Below are positions 44,117 through 51,804 of a DNA stretch of 51,804 bases, in pieces. Position numbers and translations under genes: made by a program. How positions within the stretch are numbered: position 1 is the stretch's first letter; every line of letters starts with the position of its first letter. Location of the stretch: contig JAYOKZ010000020.1 in the NCBI GenBank assembly GCA_038120095.1, positions 1 to 51,804 of the forward strand, given 5' to 3'. A model generated the notes under the pieces. It did no database searches and had not been told where the DNA came from. It worked only from the letters and a program-made list of their open reading frames with translations. The stretch is from UBA2589 sp038120095. Lineage in GTDB: Bacteria; Gemmatimonadota; Gemmatimonadetes; Longimicrobiales; Gaopeijiaceae.

Positions 44117-44482
44117 TCAGCCCCGGTAGAAGCGCTCTTCGACGATGAGCCCGTCCTGCCAACGGCGAACAGCCACCTGATCGTACTTGACTTCGCCCCA
44201 TTCGGCATGGGTGTAATCCCAGTGCCAGATCGAGAACGACGTGTCCCCGCTCACAGCCGATTCACGAAGGTCACCGGCGCGGAACGCAGTGATTTTGCTG
44301 AAAAAATCGGCTTCACGGTCTCGGTTCAGAGCCTTGCCCACCCAGGGCTCGAAACCCTGGTCGATCATCACGCATTCTTCACCGTAGAACCGCTCGAAGG
44401 CCTCGAGCGCCTTCCCTTCCAGGATCATCTTGTTCAGCTCGGCGTCCAGCTCGGCCGTGGTCTTTGTTGCAGTCGCGTCCAT
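44117..44482 (-). CDS. SnoaL/NTF2-like protein
   Basis: 121 residues with the SnoaL/NTF2 cone fold outline: an N-terminal helix pair (AELDAELNKMILEGKALEAFERFY), then curved beta strands with conserved WxWD-type aromatics (FSIWHWDY) and the closing RWQDGLIVEERFYRG. Such domains act as isomerases, hydrolases or ligand-binding modules. ATG 44482 follows GAGAG; an in-frame start at 44506 would lack it. It is the fourth element of the photolyase-FAD-SDR neighbourhood, transcribed divergently from an AT-rich region. Confidence 0.78.
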   Translation of the reverse strand: MDATATKTTAELDAELNKMILEGKALEAFERFYGEECVMIDQGFEPWVGKALNRDREADFFSKITAFRAGDLRESAVSGDTSFSIWHWDYTHAEWGEVKYDQVAVRRWQDGLIVEERFYRG

Positions 44483-44506
44483 GTCATCTCTCTGTGCGCG
44501 GGCCAC

Positions 44507-44612
44507 CGTAGCGGCCTGTTGAGAACGATCAAGAAATTTTACACACCTATCATTTAATGTCTAGTCATCTATTAATTCGACGTACTTGTTCGGAGGAGAA
44601 CGACTGAATGTC
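44507..44612 (-). promoter_or_regulatory. AT-rich upstream region of the SnoaL-like gene
   Basis: 106 bp with strongly raised A+T compared with the genes around it. It contains (minus strand) ACAAGTACGT at 44589-44580, close to ACAAATACGT in front of the FAD oxidoreductase, and CTAGACATTAAATG. It may hold a regulator site shared by the two transcripts. Confidence 0.35.
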
Positions 44613-45173
44613 CTACCAGTCCGGACTCTCGGACTCGTCCAGAGACAGCATGGCGGCACGAAGCTTCGCCTCATCCTCCGACGACAGCTCCGCTACGGTC
44701 ACCAATGCCTCCTCGGTCGCACGACCTCGGGCGACGACGCCGACAAGCATTCCCGCTGAGAGGATGGCGGCAGCCGGGAGAAAGTAGCCGAGAAGGTTGA
44801 ACCCTTCGGCGGGCGGCAGCATCAGAACCTCGGTTCCATAATCCGAGACGAAACTGGCCTGGACCACGTCAACATCGTCACCAGCCTGCAACGCCTGCCG
44901 AATTCGAGCGGACCAGGCGGGCGACGTCCCACATTGCATCTGGAACTGACACGAGTGGACGTCCAACCCGCACCCACAATTGCACTTCAGCGCACTCTCG
45001 AGAATCATGAGCTTCTCTCCGAGTTCGCCTTCGTGGTAATGGCCTCCGACACTCGCATTCGGATCGTAGCCAGCGTGGGAAGGGCCGGCCGACTGTCCCA
45101 TCGCAGGGGAGGCCGCCGCGGTCGCAAGGATGGCGGCCGCGAACGTGGCCAGAACACCCAGGTGTCGACCCAT
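44613..45173 (-). CDS. CcmH/NrfF-family cytochrome c maturation protein, His- and Cys-rich
   Basis: 186 residues. A signal peptide precedes a His-containing segment (His45, His47 in GGHYHE), then the CcmH-type domain with ALKCNCGCGLDVHSC (Cys64, Cys66, Cys68, Cys75) and Cys81. The C-terminal part has a membrane segment and a cytoplasmic tail. CcmH-type proteins reduce apocytochrome cysteines before heme attachment, using an LRCxxC motif; this protein has the CxCxC variant instead. ATG 45173 has GGAG upstream. No other ccm genes are near. Another metal-handling role is possible. Confidence 0.72.
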   Translation of the reverse strand: MGRHLGVLATFAAAILATAAASPAMGQSAGPSHAGYDPNASVGGHYHEGELGEKLMILESALKCNCGCGLDVHSCQFQMQCGTSPAWSARIRQALQAGDDVDVVQASFVSDYGTEVLMLPPAEGFNLLGYFLPAAAILSAGMLVGVVARGRATEEALVTVAELSSEDEAKLRAAMLSLDESESPDW

Positions 45174-45280
45174 GATCATTCTCCAGACGCTGCCCTTCCG
45201 GGCGTAAACGCTTTGCCGCTTCGGTCCTGAATACACACCAACACAACAGCCGTTCATCAAGAGTGATCCCCCCGCTGCAT

Positions 45281-47020
45281 TTAACGGCTCCCGGGAGAGG
45301 AACTCCCCACTGCGCCGGCATCCGCACTCCGCGGATCAGGGACACCCATGCGAACCCCGGTTCGCGGATCGACCCCGATCGAATTCGCGGAGCCCTGACG
45401 CCCTCCCATCTGAACGGTGTGCCCAAGAGCCTCCAGAGTTTGCAGCACCTCCGGAGCGACAGCGTCCACCTCGAGTCGGATACGATCGGGAAGCCACTGG
45501 TGATGCATCCTCGGCGCAGCAACCGCTTGTTCCATATCCATGCCGAAGTCGACCATGTTCAGGATCAGTTGCAATGTTGTATTGATGATCGTCCGACCAC
45601 CCGGCGAGCCAATCACGGCGACGAGTTCACCGTCGTGCGCCAGAATGCTCGGGGTCATCGACGAGAGCATGCGCTGCTGCGGACGAGCCAGGTTCGGCTC
45701 CGTCCCGATCAACCCACTCGCGTTCGTCAGCCCAGGCGCCGCGTTGAAGTCGCCCATCTCGTTGTTCAGCAGGAAGCCCGCTCCGGGAACGACGATCCCG
45801 GAACCGTAACCGGACTCGAGCGTGTAGGTCACGGATACCGCCATACCGTCGGCATCCACAACCGAATAGTGCGTCGTCTCGGGAGATTCGTAGGGCTGCG
45901 CTACGTCCGATGGGTGCGAAATCGATGCACGGTCCGGGTCCAGGTCGCGACGAAGCCACGCCGCGTGGGCTTTGCTGGTCAGGCGGTGAATCGGGACATC
46001 CGCAAAATCAGCATCGGCCAGATAGGTCGCCCGGTCGCGGAATGCCCTGCGCATCGCCTCGGCAACATGATGCAGGTACGGGGCACTGTTGTGACCCATC
46101 GCAGCGAGGTCATACTCCTCGAGAATGTTCAGCGCCGTCATGATCGCAACGCCGCCCGAGCTGGGAGGCGGCATGGAAATCACGTCATACCCTCGGTAGG
46201 TGCCCGTGACTGGAGAGCGCTCCCGAGCCTCATAACGGTCCAGATCCTCCTCCGTGATCAGTCCACCACCCCTCCTCATCTCGGCCGCGATGAGCTGCGC
46301 CGTCCTGCCGCGGTAAAAGCCGTCGGACCGAGCGTCCCGAATGCGCTCGAGCGTGCTCCCCAGATCCGGCTGCCGCCACGTGTCGCCCGCCGAATAGGGG
46401 GTCCCATTGTCCGTAAACGCCGCGACGGAAGCCTCGTATCCCGCGCCACGGCCGGACGCGAACCGCGCGATCGAGCCGGCAAGCGCATCGCTCAGTTCGA
46501 AGCCGCCCATGGCCAGTTCGACCGACGGGGCGACGAGATCTGTCCAGTCGGCGGCGCCGTAGAGGCGGTGCGCCTTGTCGAAGCCCGCCACCGTGCCCGG
46601 CACTCCGACCGCACGATGGCTCAGATGGTGCACCTGAAAGGAGTACTCCCCGTTTTCATCCAGCCACATCTCGGGATGGGCTCCCAACGGTGCTTTCTCG
46701 CGAAAGTCGATCGTCGTTGACTGGCCATTGGGGAAACGGATCACCATGAAGCCGCCGCCGCCGATATTCCCCGCCGTCGGGTGCGTAACGGCAAGCGCGA
46801 AGCCCGTCGCGATCGCCGCGTCTACTGCATTGCCGCCCGCCGAAAGTACATCTGCCCCCACCTGGCTCGCGAGCCACTGCTGAGAGGAGACCATTCCTCC
46901 ATCGGACAGGGCCGTCTCCTGCGCCTGGCCGGACGCCCGAGGCGCAGTGACGGCTACCGTCACAATGGTGACGACGAACAGGAGCAGGGCGTGTCTCAGG
47001 GACGGAGCCAGGGGTCGCAT
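45281..47020 (-). CDS. ggt: Gamma-glutamyltransferase
   Basis: A 579-residue exported Ntn hydrolase that cleaves glutathione and related gamma-glutamyl compounds. The signal peptide ends near ASGQ. The catalytic nucleophile is Thr382 in the autocleavage motif ETTHYSVVDADG; a large subunit (to residue 381) and a small subunit of 198 residues would result. The GSPGGRTIINT and SMPPPSSGG segments match the family's substrate and oxyanion regions. ATG 47020 has a GAGG site. The gene ends 108 bp before the CcmH-like gene on the same strand. Confidence 0.93.
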   Translation of the reverse strand: MRPLAPSLRHALLLFVVTIVTVAVTAPRASGQAQETALSDGGMVSSQQWLASQVGADVLSAGGNAVDAAIATGFALAVTHPTAGNIGGGGFMVIRFPNGQSTTIDFREKAPLGAHPEMWLDENGEYSFQVHHLSHRAVGVPGTVAGFDKAHRLYGAADWTDLVAPSVELAMGGFELSDALAGSIARFASGRGAGYEASVAAFTDNGTPYSAGDTWRQPDLGSTLERIRDARSDGFYRGRTAQLIAAEMRRGGGLITEEDLDRYEARERSPVTGTYRGYDVISMPPPSSGGVAIMTALNILEEYDLAAMGHNSAPYLHHVAEAMRRAFRDRATYLADADFADVPIHRLTSKAHAAWLRRDLDPDRASISHPSDVAQPYESPETTHYSVVDADGMAVSVTYTLESGYGSGIVVPGAGFLLNNEMGDFNAAPGLTNASGLIGTEPNLARPQQRMLSSMTPSILAHDGELVAVIGSPGGRTIINTTLQLILNMVDFGMDMEQAVAAPRMHHQWLPDRIRLEVDAVAPEVLQTLEALGHTVQMGGRQGSANSIGVDPRTGVRMGVPDPRSADAGAVGSSSPGSR

Positions 47021-47204
47021 CAGAGCCTCGGAGCGGCAGTCTAGGAAGGAAGCACTCCCGGCCATTATCCGACCGCGGCAGGATCCGCGCCAGACGGTGA
47101 TTGCCCGCGGCCGATACGGGCGTTACTTCATTCGCCGTCGTGCGTCCACGCCGGCGGGCAGACGCAGTCAAGTCAGTCGATCGAACCAAAGTCACAGGGC
47201 AACC

Positions 47205-48332
47205 ATGACCATCAAGAGACGGGACTTCATCAAGAAGGCGGGGACGGGAGCTGCAGGTGTCGCTGCTCTGAGCGCCTGTGGTGGCGGAGAGAGCGGCAGC
47301 ACACAGGCTGCGACAGGAGCCGGCATCAGTGGCCCACGGGTCACATGGCGTCTCGCGACCAGCTTCCCGGAGAGCCTCGACCTTCTGCACGGCGCCGGGG
47401 TTCGCGTCGCTCGTCGGGTTGAGGAACTCACGGGTGGCAATTTCACGATGCGCGTTTATCAGGCCAACGAGATCGTCCCTGCTCTTCAGGTGATGGATGC
47501 GGTGATGCAGGGAACGGTCCAGTGCGGCGTATCTCCAGGCTACTATTACATCGGCAAGAACCCCGCCCTTGCCTTCGATACCGCGATTCCATTCGGCCTG
47601 AGCACGCGGCAGCAATACGCGTGGATGATGCACGGTGGAGGTCTGGAGCTGTTGAATTCGATCTATGCCGACTTTGGTGTGATCTCGTTCCCGTGCAACT
47701 CGACCGGCGGTCAGATGGGCGGCTGGTTCCGTGAACCGGTCGGAGGCCTGTCCGACATGGCCGGCCTTCGCTTCCGGATCCCGGGGATCGGTGGGGAGAT
47801 CATGTCCCGCCTCGGCGTGACCGTCCAGAATCTCGGAGCTCCGGAGATCTATCCCGCCCTCGAGCGGGGAGCGATCGACGCAACCGAGTGGGTCGGGCCC
47901 TACGACGACGAGAAGCTCGGCTTCTATCAGGTAGCGAAGAACTACTACTACCCGGGCTGGTGGGAGCCGGGCGTCACCATGGGACTTCTCATCAGCATGG
48001 AGGCGTACAACGAACTACCCCCGGCCTACCAGGAGATTCTGCAGGCCGTGTGCGGGGAGACCTTCGCAGACCGCCTCGCATCGTACGACCACGCCAATCC
48101 CCTCGCCCTGCAGCGACTGGTCAACGATCACGGTGTCATCGTGCGGGAGTACCCTCAGGACATCATGGATGCCGCGTGGCGGGAGTCGAACGCCTACCTC
48201 GAAGAACAGGCGGCAGCCGATGCCACGTTCCGCGAGGTGTACGAGTCGTACCGAACCTTCCGGGACGCTCAGTGGTCGTACGCAAAAGGGAACGAGCTCG
48301 CCTATCAGGTCTCGGCGTTCAACCGGGTCTAG
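47205..48332 (+). CDS. dctP: TRAP transporter substrate-binding protein (DctP family, TakP-like)
   Basis: 375 residues. The N terminus combines a twin-arginine motif (RRDFIKKAG) with a lipobox (LSAC, Cys25), so it may be exported folded and anchored. The mature protein has the DctP fold with the LRFRIPGIGGEIMSRLG segment and DATEWVGPYDDEKLGFYQVAKNY, close to the 2-oxo-acid binding TakP group. Its ligand is thus likely an organic or keto acid. ATG 47205 is used because the signal begins there. The membrane subunits are 1.5 kb away on the other strand. A strong terminator follows. Confidence 0.9.
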   Translation: MTIKRRDFIKKAGTGAAGVAALSACGGGESGSTQAATGAGISGPRVTWRLATSFPESLDLLHGAGVRVARRVEELTGGNFTMRVYQANEIVPALQVMDAVMQGTVQCGVSPGYYYIGKNPALAFDTAIPFGLSTRQQYAWMMHGGGLELLNSIYADFGVISFPCNSTGGQMGGWFREPVGGLSDMAGLRFRIPGIGGEIMSRLGVTVQNLGAPEIYPALERGAIDATEWVGPYDDEKLGFYQVAKNYYYPGWWEPGVTMGLLISMEAYNELPPAYQEILQAVCGETFADRLASYDHANPLALQRLVNDHGVIVREYPQDIMDAAWRESNAYLEEQAAADATFREVYESYRTFRDAQWSYAKGNELAYQVSAFNRV

Positions 48333-48365
48333 AGAAGACGGCCCGCCGAGGCACCAATGAAGAAG

Positions 48366-48402
48366 GCCCGTCTCCCCTCGAGGGAGGCGGGCTCTTTCTT
48401 TG
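48366..48402 (+). terminator. Intrinsic terminator after dctP
   Basis: An 11-bp stem (GCCCGTCTCCC 48366-48376 with GGGAGGCGGGC 48382-48392, one G-T pair) has a CTCGA loop and is followed by TCTTTCTTT. It lies 33 bases after the dctP stop and right before the end of the convergent methyltransferase, so it may also serve that gene. Confidence 0.85.
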
Positions 48403-48403
48403 T

Positions 48404-49066
48404 CTACCGTTTCCGGAGGAGGGTCAGCCCGTCTCCGATGGGTACGAGACTCAGGTGAACGCGAAGATCATCGATGACCCTCGCGTTGAAGCCACGGATC
48501 GCCTTCGTGTCCTCGTCGTGAATACCGGGGTCAGCGACATCACCGTGCCATAGCGTGTTGTCCACGGCGATCACTCCTCCCGTGCGAATCAGCGAAAGCG
48601 CGAGCTCGTAGTACGCCTCCAGATTCCTCTTGTCTGCATCGATGAAGATGAAATCGAACGCTCCGGCTCTGCCTTCGTCGAGCAGCTGCGCCATCGACTC
48701 CGTCGCCTGCCCAGCCCGGAACTCGATCTTGTCGCCGACGCCCGCCTCTGCCCAATAGCGACGACCGAACGAAGGCCACTCCTCATCGATGTCACACGCG
48801 ATCAGCCTCCCGTCGTCCGGGAGTCCTTCGGCGATGCAAAGCGCGCTGTATCCTGTGAACGTGCCGATCTCGAGGGCGAGTTTCGCATTCATCGCGCCCA
48901 CCAGCAGCGTCAGAAACTGGCCCTGCTCCGCGCTGATTTGCATGTCCGCATTCTCGAGCTCACCCGTTTCCTCACGCAGGCGGCGGTGAATGTCGTTGTC
49001 CCGAATCGACACCTCGAGAAAATACTGGTACAGCCGGTCACTGAGAGGCGTGGTGCGGCGGCTCAT
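48404..49066 (-). CDS. Class I SAM-dependent O-methyltransferase (caffeoyl-CoA/catechol type)
   Basis: 220 residues. The SAM motif ALEIGTFTGYSAL, the IACDID strand end with its acidic residue, and FDFIFIDADKRN (metal-binding Asp) are those of cation-dependent O-methyltransferases of the caffeoyl-CoA and catechol type. ATG 49066 overlaps the glycosylase stop (ATGA); an upstream extension is inside that gene. The natural substrate is unknown. Its stop is two bases after the dctP terminator. Confidence 0.9.
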   Translation of the reverse strand: MSRRTTPLSDRLYQYFLEVSIRDNDIHRRLREETGELENADMQISAEQGQFLTLLVGAMNAKLALEIGTFTGYSALCIAEGLPDDGRLIACDIDEEWPSFGRRYWAEAGVGDKIEFRAGQATESMAQLLDEGRAGAFDFIFIDADKRNLEAYYELALSLIRTGGVIAVDNTLWHGDVADPGIHDEDTKAIRGFNARVIDDLRVHLSLVPIGDGLTLLRKR

Positions 49067-49704
49067 GTAAGCTCCGTCTCCAGAATTCTCCAGAAATAGA
49101 AGGCTGCAGCACTCCGCCACGGCCGGTACCCGTCTCCGAGCGGCTCGAGCTCCCGTGCGGACGGCGAGGCCACAAGGCCATGCGCCTTCGCGTATCCGTT
49201 GCGTACGCCCAGGTCACCCGTTGGCCAGACATCGGGCCGATGCATCCGGAACATGAGATACATCTGAGCCGTCCAGACACCGATACCGCGCACCTGGACG
49301 AGTCGTCGAACGACCTCTGAGTCCGTCTGCTCATGGAGGTCCCGCAATTCCAGTTCGCCGGATCGTACCTTCGACGCGAGATCACGAATCGCGGCAAGCT
49401 TCGCACCCGACAGGCCGGCCTGTCGAAGAGTATCCTCGCGCGCGCGGAGCACGTTCTCAGGCGTCACCTCACCCTTCAGCGCATCCTCGAACCGCCGATG
49501 GATCGTCGATGCAGCCCTGCCCGCAAGCTGCTGGTAACAGATCGTGCGTGCGAGATGCGAGAAGGGGTCGTCGGCCCCAATCGGAAGTCTGATCGTACCG
49601 ATTTTCTTCACCCACGGCCCGAGAACGTCGTCCCGACCCAGAGCACGTCGGCCACCGAGCCAGAGAGTCGTCGACTCGGGTTCGGATGAGGGGTCGATGG
49701 CCAT
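49063..49704 (-). CDS. DNA-3-methyladenine glycosylase II (HhH-GPD)
   Basis: 213 residues. An AlkA-type base excision repair glycosylase for alkylated purines. The helix-hairpin-helix VRGIGVWTAQMYLMF is at about residues 138-152, and the catalytic aspartate is Asp164 in PTGDLGVRNG. The N-terminal TBP-like domain of E. coli AlkA is absent, so it belongs to the compact group. ATG 49704 is used. It lies upstream of and overlaps the O-methyltransferase, which is an odd operon partner. Confidence 0.9.
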   Translation of the reverse strand: MAIDPSSEPESTTLWLGGRRALGRDDVLGPWVKKIGTIRLPIGADDPFSHLARTICYQQLAGRAASTIHRRFEDALKGEVTPENVLRAREDTLRQAGLSGAKLAAIRDLASKVRSGELELRDLHEQTDSEVVRRLVQVRGIGVWTAQMYLMFRMHRPDVWPTGDLGVRNGYAKAHGLVASPSARELEPLGDGYRPWRSAAAFYFWRILETELT

Positions 49705-49803
49705 GCTCCAACCTGACGACCCGCATCGAATGCGTCCAGCATACGGCGACCGTGCCCCCGAGCTACAGGGGCCGGCCGCTCGATGTCCGAAGCCGGCGGG
49801 GGT

Positions 49804-49827
49804 GAGGCTCCACCTCGACCGAGCCTC
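49804..49827 (-). terminator. Hairpin at the end of dctM
   Basis: On the minus strand GAGGCTC (49827-49821) and GAGCCTC (49810-49804) form a 7-bp stem with a 10-base loop at the dctM stop codon. No T-run follows. It could mark the 3' end of the dctQM message. Confidence 0.35.
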
Positions 49828-51125
49828 TACCTCGGCACGGCCATCCAGATGACACCCAGCAGAACGAGGAGCTGAATGCCGATGAAGGGGATGACGCCTC
49901 GGTAGATCGACGTCGTCGCGATCTTCGAGGGCGTGACGCCCCGCAGGTAGAAGAGACTGAACCCGAACGGCGGCGTGAGGAACGAAGTCTGGAGGTTCAT
50001 GGCGAGAACGATACCCAGCCATGTCAGATCCACGCCAAGGATCTCGGCCGCCGGCACGATCAGCGGGACGATGATGAAGGCGATTTCGAAGAAGTCGATG
50101 AAGAACCCGAGGATGAAGACCACGAGGTTGACCACCAACAGGAAACCGAGCGCTCCACCGGGGATTCCCGTGAGCATGGTCTCGATCCAGATGTCACCGT
50201 CAAAGCCCCTGAACACGAGCGCGAAGGCCGTCGATCCGATCAGGAGGAAGATCACCATGATGGTCAGCCGGCTCGTCTCCTCCATGGCCTTGTTGAGTGC
50301 ATCGAAGGACAAGGTCCGGTTTACGAGCGCCAGAACCATCGCACCCACGGAGCCCAGGGCGCCGGCCTCGGTCGGCGTGGCCACTCCTGCGAAGATGCTT
50401 CCGAGTACCACGACGATGAGTGCCAAAGGCGGGAGTAGCGACACGACGACTCGCTTGACCAGCTCCCCGCCACTCACCCGCATGTCGTCGGGCAGGGCAG
50501 GCGCGACCGACGGGTTCGCGAATGCGACCGCCGCGACGTACAGGGCGTATGCACCTGTCAGAACGAGTCCGGGAACCAGAGCCGCGCGGAAGAGTGATCC
50601 AACCGGTACACCCATCTGGTCACCGAGCACGATCAGCACGATCGACGGCGGAATGATCTGGCCGAGTGTACCCGCCGCGGCGATCGTGCCCAGGCTGATC
50701 TCGTCCTTGTACCCGTTCCGCATCATCACCGGGAGCGAGATCAGGCCCATCGCCGTCACACTCGCCCCGACCACGCCCGTCGCCGCTGCCAGCAGAGCGC
50801 CGACGAAGATGACACCGATGGCGAGCCCGCCCCTGAATCTCCCGAAAAGCAGCCCGATCGTCTCGAGGAGCTGTTCCGCGAGCTTGGACTTCTCGAGCAC
50901 CGTGCCCATGAAGATGAAGAAGGGGACCGCAAGAAGCGTAAAATTCGACATCGTCCCGAACGTTCGCTCGGGCAGAGCGAAGAGAAGTGGGATGTCGAAC
51001 ACGCCGACCGCCGATCCGATCAGTGCGAAGATGAGCGCCGTACCACCCAGCGCGAAGGCCACCGGATACCCGGTGAAGATCATCGCCAGCACGGCGAAGA
51101 ACATGGCGGGGCCCCAGAGACTCAT
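49827..51125 (-). CDS. dctM: TRAP transporter large permease (DctM)
   Basis: A 432-residue inner-membrane protein with about twelve hydrophobic segments; the family length is 420-440. Glycine-rich segments (GVVGASVTAMGLISLP and AAGTLGQIIPPSIVLIVLG) match the conserved substrate and sodium sites of DctM. It forms the ion-coupled channel for the solute delivered by the DctP protein. Its start overlaps dctQ by four bases (ATGA). With the TakP-like DctP on the other strand, transport of organic or keto acids is the best guess. Confidence 0.95.
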   Translation of the reverse strand: MSLWGPAMFFAVLAMIFTGYPVAFALGGTALIFALIGSAVGVFDIPLLFALPERTFGTMSNFTLLAVPFFIFMGTVLEKSKLAEQLLETIGLLFGRFRGGLAIGVIFVGALLAAATGVVGASVTAMGLISLPVMMRNGYKDEISLGTIAAAGTLGQIIPPSIVLIVLGDQMGVPVGSLFRAALVPGLVLTGAYALYVAAVAFANPSVAPALPDDMRVSGGELVKRVVVSLLPPLALIVVVLGSIFAGVATPTEAGALGSVGAMVLALVNRTLSFDALNKAMEETSRLTIMVIFLLIGSTAFALVFRGFDGDIWIETMLTGIPGGALGFLLVVNLVVFILGFFIDFFEIAFIIVPLIVPAAEILGVDLTWLGIVLAMNLQTSFLTPPFGFSLFYLRGVTPSKIATTSIYRGVIPFIGIQLLVLLGVIWMAVPR

Positions 51126-51685
51126 CGCGGTGCCTCCCCCTCGCCCGCAGGCTCCTCGGCATCGGATGTGTTCCCCAGGAGCACGTCCGTCTGCTTGATC
51201 AACTGGCTGAACGCCTGCAAAAGAAGGAGAATGAACGAGACGAGGATCAGAGCCTTGATCGGGTACCGCGGCAGACCACCGGGGTCAGGGGACATCTCCC
51301 GGATGCTCCACGAGATGCGAACCGCCGGGAGCGAGACATACAGCATCAGGATGGAGAACGGGATCAGGAACAGAATGGTTCCTGCCATGTCGACCACGGC
51401 CTGAGCCTTGGCGCTCAGTCGTTCGTACATGACGTCGACGCGGACATGAACGTTGTTGTTCAGCCCGTACGCGGCCCCCATCAGAAAAATCACGCTGAAC
51501 AGGTACCACTGCATCTCGGTCGCAGGGGTCAGGTTGAGCGTCCACTGCTGGGATCGGGCGAAATAGCGAACGACTGCGCTGATCGCTCCGGTCAGCACCA
51601 TCAAGAGCGCCAGCCAGCGGATCACGACGCCGAGCTTTTCATTCAGGCCGTCGATGACGCCTGAAACCTGTCGAAGTATGTGCAT
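51122..51685 (-). CDS. dctQ: TRAP transporter small permease (DctQ)
   Basis: 187 residues with four hydrophobic segments and the typical DctQ features: the first-loop NEKLGVVIRWLALLMVL, then the EMQWYLFSVIFLMGAAYGL segment and HVRVDVMYE. It stabilises DctM. ATG 51685 begins the family-like sequence; upstream codons (to 51760) encode a non-hydrophobic extension and are less likely. There is no DctP gene immediately before it, since the binding protein is transcribed from the opposite strand. Confidence 0.93.
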   Translation of the reverse strand: MHILRQVSGVIDGLNEKLGVVIRWLALLMVLTGAISAVVRYFARSQQWTLNLTPATEMQWYLFSVIFLMGAAYGLNNNVHVRVDVMYERLSAKAQAVVDMAGTILFLIPFSILMLYVSLPAVRISWSIREMSPDPGGLPRYPIKALILVSFILLLLQAFSQLIKQTDVLLGNTSDAEEPAGEGEAPR

Positions 51686-51804
51686 GGACGGAGTTTGTGT
51701 GGCCCGGCGGTTCAGCGCAAACGGTTCCGCACCGAAGAGTGTTGCGTCACTCACGAACAAGGACAGGGAGGACCGAGGTTTCGCTGACGGAAGCGCCTCT
51801 ACAG

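Noticed and set aside
45263..46720. Plus-strand open frame antisense to gamma-glutamyltransferase
   Set aside because: The minus strand has the full catalytic motifs; this frame is Arg/His-rich shadow coding.
49975..51198. 407-codon plus-strand open frame antisense to dctM
   Set aside because: Its Ser/Thr/Pro-rich sequence mirrors the hydrophobic codons of the transporter and has no family resemblance.

Overview
The window is about 52 kb of dense, GC-rich bacterial chromosome carrying 52 recognisable protein genes and one tRNA-Lys(CTT). The organism is Gram-negative: it has a TonB-dependent receptor, a porin-like barrel and many lipoboxes. The mix of FG-GAP/LVIVP 'choice-of-anchor B' proteins, Ig-like metalloproteases, form I CO dehydrogenase, sigma54 regulators and TRAP transport resembles Gemmatimonadota or a neighbouring phylum. 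That placement is inferred from gene content, not shown by a marker gene. Three runs of N (23694-23703, 40502-40511, 41830-41929) show that this is a scaffolded assembly.

Layout. 1-5194 (+): 3' end of a coxM-coxS-coxL operon with the form I active-site motif AYRCSFR, an XdhC-type maturation protein fused to a YHS domain, and a methyltransferase. 5272-6153 (+): secreted esterase. 6207-11188 (-): a six-gene phosphorus operon made of histidine phosphatase, lipoprotein glycerophosphodiesterase and a PhnD-PhnC-PhnE-PhnE importer. 11331-13616 (+): FG-GAP/LVIVP secreted protein. 13768-16200 (+): membrane pseudokinase with a receiver domain. 16197-23541 (-): two signalling modules, namely a sensor kinase with a sigma54 activator, then (past tRNA-Lys) a cupredoxin, a second kinase and a porin.

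23930-28962: a duplicated-domain lipoprotein facing a minus-strand series (msrB, lipoprotein, NAD-isocitrate dehydrogenase-like, zinc-ribbon membrane protein, glutaryl-CoA dehydrogenase-like). 29193-32285 (+): cupin, SDR, branched-chain aminotransferase, metallo-beta-lactamase-fold hydrolase. 32361-37116: lipoprotein and Ig-like leishmanolysin-type protease (-), then YaiI/DUF188 and an M24 peptidase (+). 37113-41809 (-): TonB receptor, iron-sulfur photolyase, DUF2256/DUF3253 protein and a small membrane protein. 42033-44482: FAD oxidoreductase, tyrosine-less SDR and SnoaL-like protein, which with the photolyase look like a light or singlet-oxygen response set. 44613-51685: CcmH-like protein, gamma-glutamyltransferase, and a TRAP transporter split into DctP (+) and DctQM (-) around an O-methyltransferase and a 3-methyladenine glycosylase.

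Taken together the genes suggest an aerobic heterotroph that can supplement energy with CO oxidation, scavenges organic phosphorus, peptides and organic acids, and has light and oxidative damage defences. The least explained parts are the cupredoxin/kinase/porin/pseudokinase region and the photolyase neighbourhood.
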